From Mycobacterium sp. GA-2829 (GTDB lineage Bacteria > Actinomycetota > Actinomycetes > Mycobacteriales > Mycobacteriaceae), in contig NZ_LQIT01000004.1 of the NCBI RefSeq assembly GCF_001499965.1, positions 97,132 to 161,131 on the forward strand: a stretch of 64,000 bases of DNA. Direction: 5' to 3'. Below, one piece after another: positions 60,311-64,000 of this stretch. A program made the position numbers and the translations under genes. The notes beneath the pieces are model-generated. The model had not been told where the DNA came from and did not search any database. It saw nothing but the letters and a program-made list of their open reading frames with translations. Within the stretch, counting starts at the first letter, position 1. Each line of letters begins with the position of its first letter.

Positions 60311-62452
60311 ATGCGCCGGCGTTGCGTGATCGCCGACGAAAGGTGCTGCGCACGTGTGGACGTGGCCGGGTACCTCGCGGTGAACGACATCGACCGCTGG
60401 TTCGAGCGCACCGGCCGCCGCCGGCACCGCACGGTGTCCCTGTACGGCTGCCTGCTGACCGGCAGGATGTTCGAGTACTTCCGCTACCGCCTGCGCTACG
60501 CGCTGATCGTCGACGGCGCGACGTTCGTCGTCCACGTCGCCGAGTTCCTGATCATCCTCACCAGTCTCGGCGGGCTCGCGGCGTTCACGGTGATGATCCT
60601 GCGGGTCGGCAGTTTCATCGTCAGCGGCGCCTGGTGGGGTCTGCTCGAGGTGATGCGCGAACGCCTCCGCGGACTCTCGCTGACCCGCGACCGCGACGCC
60701 GTCGAGCGTGAGATCAGCAGCTGGCTGGTGTTGTCGCTGATCGCGGCGACGGCGGTGGCGGTCGCCGGTGCGGCGGTGGCGTTGTCGCTGCTGCCCTCCA
60801 CCGACGATCCGCTCGGACTGCTGTACGCGCTGCTGGTGGTCCTCGAGCTCGCGCTGCGAATGCCGGTGCGGGTCTTGCATTCCGGCATGTATGCCACCCG
60901 ACGGATCTACCGGCCACTGTGGACGCTGTTCGCGCCGACCGCGGTGCAGATGGTGGTCATCGGCGCCGGGGTGTTCTTCTACCCCGCCGCCGCGGTGGTC
61001 CTCGCGATCATCGTCTCCAACGCGCTGTCGATCGGGATCACCATCCACTTCGCCCTGCGCCTCTACCGCCTCAACGGCGTCTCGCCGCGTCTCCGGACGG
61101 CGCGGTCACTGCGGGATCGTCTGCCGCGCATCCCGATTCGCCAGGGCTTCGACGCCACGGTGGCCGGACTGGGCCTGCGGCTCGACGCGATCGCCGTCCT
61201 CGCGATCGCCGGGATCTACGGCACCAGCACCCGGTCCTTCGACCTGACCGCCGGGTTCGAAGCGTGGCGCGACATCGACGCCTTCCAGTTCTTCTACCTG
61301 GTGCTGCCGCTGTTGCGCGGCGCCTACGAGGCCACGGCGGTGTTCTACTTCGATTTCGTTCGGCTGCGGCGCATTCCGGCGCTGCGCGAGTACCGGGTGT
61401 GGTTCTTCCACCGACTGCTGATCGTCACGCCGGTGGTCACTTTGTACTTCTGGGGACTCGCCGTGATGCTGGGCCTGTTCGTGCTGCCCGGCATCCCGTT
61501 CACGTTCCTGCTCGCGCTGCTGCCGTTGTTCATCGTGCGCAGCTTCATCGGCACCTATCAGGTCCGGTTGTTCGCCGAGGGGCAGTTCCGCGCGCTGAAC
61601 CTCACCATCGCGTTCTCGGCGGTGTTGTTCGCGTTGGTGTGGATCGACGCGAACCCGGCCTCGGATCTCGTCGAGCTCACCGCGGCGATGCTCACGCTGC
61701 TGATCGTGCACATCAACCTGCAGCACCTGCGCGACCGCATCCCGCCCTCGCCCAGCCAGTTGCCGCTCGGGGACTGGATCCGGGCGCTGGCCGCCGAGCC
61801 GGGGCCGGTGCGTGCCGGGACGATCACCGTGCCGGAGTGGATCCCGCAGCGGCAGCGCGCCGCCGCGATCGACTTGATGCGTTCTTCGTTGGCGAGCAAC
61901 GGATGTCTGGCGTTCTGTTCGGCGACGACGCTGGTGTTCTACACGCGCAGGGACCTCGCGCGTGAGCCGCATCTCGAGGTGCAGACCGCCACCGGCGGCG
62001 CGGCCAATCGTGCTCAGTACTGGCGGGATCCGGCCCCGGACGGGCGTGCAGCGCTGGACCGCATCATGGCCGCGCAGTGGCTCACTCCGATTGCCGGTGT
62101 GCCACGAGAGCCGCAGAGCCCGGAATGCCTGGCGCCGGAGTTTCTCGCGTTGTTTCCCGACGGGGTGGTGGCCGACCTGAACACCCGCGCGGGCACGCAG
62201 GCCATGCGCACGCTCGACGAGGACCTGGTGCCCGCAATCCTGCCAGCGGCCATGAAGAGCCTCGACGACGACGCGTTGGTGGTGTCGGTGGCGGGGCGGT
62301 GGCTATCGCCCATTTTCCACGACAATAAGGTGCGGATGATCTTCCTGCTGCCGCCGCATCCCGAGCCGGCGCGGTTCCAGCGCTGGCTGCGGACGCTGCG
62401 GGCGTGGCGGCTCGGGCACTGGGAGCGGGAGGTCGCCGTCCATGGCGCTTGA
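60311..62452 (+). CDS. Twelve-helix membrane protein with cytosolic tail, partner of the reverse transcriptase
   Basis: A protein of 713 residues. The first 480 residues contain about twelve transmembrane helices in a layout like MATE/MOP-type flippases (VVHVAEFLIILTSL, VMILRVGSFIVSGAWW, VQMVVIGAGVFFYPA, WFFHRLLIVTPVVTLYFWGL, LLALLPLFIVRSFIGT). The last 230 residues form a soluble tail with no recognised domain. ATG 60311 has no strong ribosome site. The RT gene starts inside its last codons (11-base overlap), so both are made together. Its function is unknown; it may anchor the RT complex, move a lipid or metabolite, or form a pore upon activation. Confidence 0.8.
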   Translation: MRRRCVIADERCCARVDVAGYLAVNDIDRWFERTGRRRHRTVSLYGCLLTGRMFEYFRYRLRYALIVDGATFVVHVAEFLIILTSLGGLAAFTVMILRVGSFIVSGAWWGLLEVMRERLRGLSLTRDRDAVEREISSWLVLSLIAATAVAVAGAAVALSLLPSTDDPLGLLYALLVVLELALRMPVRVLHSGMYATRRIYRPLWTLFAPTAVQMVVIGAGVFFYPAAAVVLAIIVSNALSIGITIHFALRLYRLNGVSPRLRTARSLRDRLPRIPIRQGFDATVAGLGLRLDAIAVLAIAGIYGTSTRSFDLTAGFEAWRDIDAFQFFYLVLPLLRGAYEATAVFYFDFVRLRRIPALREYRVWFFHRLLIVTPVVTLYFWGLAVMLGLFVLPGIPFTFLLALLPLFIVRSFIGTYQVRLFAEGQFRALNLTIAFSAVLFALVWIDANPASDLVELTAAMLTLLIVHINLQHLRDRIPPSPSQLPLGDWIRALAAEPGPVRAGTITVPEWIPQRQRAAAIDLMRSSLASNGCLAFCSATTLVFYTRRDLAREPHLEVQTATGGAANRAQYWRDPAPDGRAALDRIMAAQWLTPIAGVPREPQSPECLAPEFLALFPDGVVADLNTRAGTQAMRTLDEDLVPAILPAAMKSLDDDALVVSVAGRWLSPIFHDNKVRMIFLLPPHPEPARFQRWLRTLRAWRLGHWEREVAVHGA

Positions 62453-63776
62453 ACCGGTGGACATCGACGCATGCCTCATTGACCCGGCGACCTATGAGTC
62501 GACCATCCTGCGGATCTACGCCAAGCGCAACGAGCGCGGGATGGGATTCCACGACATCGCCGACGGCGTCACGTATTTCGACGCGGCGGCCGACCGCAAG
62601 ACATTGTCCCGCGCTATCGCTGCGAGCATCGCCGAGGGCAGCTATGAGCCGCAGCCGGTCGACCTGTGGTTCCTGGAGCGGGGCGGCAAGCGCCGCGCCG
62701 CGCACATGCCGGGGTTCGTCGATCACATCGTGGGGTCGGCGTTGTTCAAGTTGTTGTCGCACAACGCCCGCTGCTACGGCCTACCGGGTGTGTACTCGTA
62801 TCTGCCGGGGGTGACGAACGTCGGCGCGATGCGGGCGTTCGCGGCGTTCATCCGCGCCCACCGGGAGCGGGTGGGCCCGAGGGGTGGGCCGCTGTATGTG
62901 TTGCAGTCTGATTTCGAGAAGTACGGCGACAATCTGCCGGTCGGGCCGGGCGCTGTGTTGTGGAAGACCCTGCGGGAGGTGGCGTCGCTCGGGAGCGCGC
63001 GCGGTGAAATCAGCGGTGGTGCTTGGGATCTGATCACTACGCTGATCCGGCCGGTGGTGCGTGACGAGGACGGTACCGAGTTCACCCGCCTGAACGGGGT
63101 TGCGATGGGGACGCCGCTGGTGCCGGTGCTCGGTAATCTGGCGGTAGTGCCGATGGACCGGGCCATCACCGACATCGACGGGGTGTTCTACGCCCGCTAC
63201 AACGACGACTTCATGGTCGCCCATGGGGATCTCGCGGTGCTCCACGAGGTGGATGCCCGGATCGACGGGCTGGTCGCGGAGTTGGGTGTCAAGCGGAAGA
63301 TGAGTAAGGAGTTGCGGACGGCGCTGTCGGTGCACGGCCGGCCGTGTGAGGTTGATCCGGCGTACCGGGGCCGGGACCGGATCGACTGTCTGGGCATGTC
63401 GGTCACGGCTGCGGGGACGGTGACGTTGGGCCCGTATCGGTTGCGCCGGTTCGTGGCTCGGATTGCGGCGCGGATCGACGCCGCGGCGCCGACGTTGTCG
63501 GGGATGACGGTGCGGGAGCGGGCGGGTCATCTGGTGGCGGCGACGAATGTGATGCTCGATGTGTCTAGCCCGTTCGCGGTGGCGGGGGTGTCGGCGCTGC
63601 TCGACACGGTGACGGACCGTGGGTCGCTGAAGGATTTGGATTACCGGATCGCGCGGAAGATTGCGCAGGCGGCGACGGGAGCGCCGGGAGTGCGTGGGTT
63701 CCGGCAGTTGCCGCCGGAGGTGTTGTATCGGGAGATGGGTCTGGTGTCGTTGGTGGCGTTACGGTATGCGCGGTGA
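62442..63776 (+). CDS. Stand-alone reverse transcriptase, unassigned (UG-like)
   Basis: A protein of 444 residues. The RT palm motifs are in order: motif 1 region VDLWFLERGGKRRAAHMPG (73-91), motif A Asp157 in LQSDFEKYG, motif B GVAMGTPLVPVLGN (219-232), catalytic Y-N-D-D (253-256), motif D KRKMSKEL and motif E DCLGMSV. A thumb of about 110 residues follows. No maturase X, HNH, retron N-A-x2-H or V-T-G motif, Cas1 or integrase part is present, and it is not the DGR type (M-G-T-P-L-V-P instead of S-Q). It is translationally coupled to a membrane-protein gene. The likely role is antiviral defence, inferred only from class and context. Confidence 0.9.
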   Translation: MALEPVDIDACLIDPATYESTILRIYAKRNERGMGFHDIADGVTYFDAAADRKTLSRAIAASIAEGSYEPQPVDLWFLERGGKRRAAHMPGFVDHIVGSALFKLLSHNARCYGLPGVYSYLPGVTNVGAMRAFAAFIRAHRERVGPRGGPLYVLQSDFEKYGDNLPVGPGAVLWKTLREVASLGSARGEISGGAWDLITTLIRPVVRDEDGTEFTRLNGVAMGTPLVPVLGNLAVVPMDRAITDIDGVFYARYNDDFMVAHGDLAVLHEVDARIDGLVAELGVKRKMSKELRTALSVHGRPCEVDPAYRGRDRIDCLGMSVTAAGTVTLGPYRLRRFVARIAARIDAAAPTLSGMTVRERAGHLVAATNVMLDVSSPFAVAGVSALLDTVTDRGSLKDLDYRIARKIAQAATGAPGVRGFRQLPPEVLYREMGLVSLVALRYAR

Positions 63777-64000
63777 TCTTGCGAACGTGCCAGTGGCGCG
63801 GTTAGGTTGTGGTAGGCGCGGATCCCGCACGTGTGCGGTCACTGCGAGAGGCCACAGAGGTTGCGGCTTTCGGTCTCTCTTTTTCGGCGTTTTTTCCCGC
63901 GCCTCTTGCTTGGTGTGCGCGCGCTAGGTGTACCCGGCAGGGACGTTGTTGACGGTTTGGCTGTGAGAAGGGAGGACCTCCGGGCTTAGTGGAGATGTCT
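63777..64000. other. Downstream non-coding stretch, candidate ncRNA of the RT system
   Basis: No convincing gene is present in these 224 bases. They contain a CCGCAC-GT-GTGCGG hairpin (63825-63838), a T-rich segment with two runs (63878-63896, core TTTTTCGGCGTTTTTT) that is unusual at this GC content, and a GGAGG-A-CCTCC dyad near 63973-63983. An RT-associated RNA is possible; the window ends before the unit can be closed. Confidence 0.35.

Noticed and set aside
62442..63776. RT as a diversity-generating retroelement or group II intron
   Set aside because: No template/variable repeat pair or accessory avd gene was seen, motif B is not the S-Q type, and no maturase or intron RNA ends are visible.
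62442..63776. RT as a retron
   Set aside because: No retron N-A-x2-H or V-T-G motifs, and no msr/msd inverted repeats recognisable upstream, where a protein gene overlaps directly.

Overview
The window looks like chromosomal DNA of a fast-growing mycobacterium (Mycolicibacterium type). It is very GC-rich, starts are frequently GTG, and the gene content fits: a wax ester synthase/diacylglycerol acyltransferase, a mycobacterial HtrA-like protease with a cytoplasmic leader, a bkd dehydrogenase complex, a ferredoxin of the CxxHxxC type beside a cytochrome P450, and many FadR, TetR and Lrp regulators. I see no rRNA, tRNA, CRISPR array, insertion sequence or prophage. This genus assignment is inference.

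Region 1 (1-9.9 kb). A truncated DUF2293 gene and a secreted YVTN beta-propeller protein are followed by a WS/DGAT acyltransferase. Next comes a small acyl-CoA regulon: MFS permease, thioesterase-like hot-dog protein, FadR-type regulator, CaiC-like acyl-CoA ligase and enoyl-CoA hydratase. Near-identical TGGTC-type operator sites lie in front of its promoters.

Region 2 (10-16 kb). A complete branched-chain keto acid dehydrogenase operon (small ACT protein, E1alpha, E1beta, E2, E3) is read leftward, with a divergent Lrp/AsnC regulator. A TetR/membrane-protein pair with a clear operator follows.

Region 3 (16.7-31 kb). This is mixed chromosomal content: an orphan TctC lipoprotein, an SDR with an EamA transporter, a duplicated DUF6766 membrane protein, an oxidoreductase, an HtrA-like protease, an MFS-universal stress protein fusion, and an NrtR-like Nudix regulator divergent from an ADP-ribosylglycohydrolase fused to a cysteine phosphatase.

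Region 4 (31-39.6 kb). One leftward operon encodes an FMN reductase, a full peptide-type ABC importer, an amidase and an FMN-dependent monooxygenase. It looks like uptake plus oxidative and hydrolytic breakdown of an unknown amide or N-containing compound.

Region 5 (40.8-51.8 kb). After an SDR/TetR pair comes an amine catabolic cluster: P450, 3Fe-4S ferredoxin, glutamine-synthetase-like ligase, a signal-less solute-binding protein, two PuuD-like gamma-glutamyl hydrolases, a soluble Cache protein with a GntR regulator, an amino acid permease and an aldehyde dehydrogenase. The layout resembles the mor/pip morpholine-piperidine-pyrrolidine loci of mycobacteria and suggests ring opening followed by gamma-glutamylated intermediates.

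Region 6 (51.8-64 kb). This accessory, defence-like stretch holds a Doc toxin with its antitoxin and operator, a NERD nuclease-helicase, an MscS channel, an OPT transporter, a VapBC pair, an unknown 432-residue protein, a secreted RNase T2 and, at the right edge, a translationally coupled pair: a 12-TM membrane protein with a cytosolic tail and a stand-alone reverse transcriptase with an intact YNDD catalytic motif. T-rich, structured non-coding DNA follows it. This RT-membrane protein pair is the best candidate for an undescribed system.
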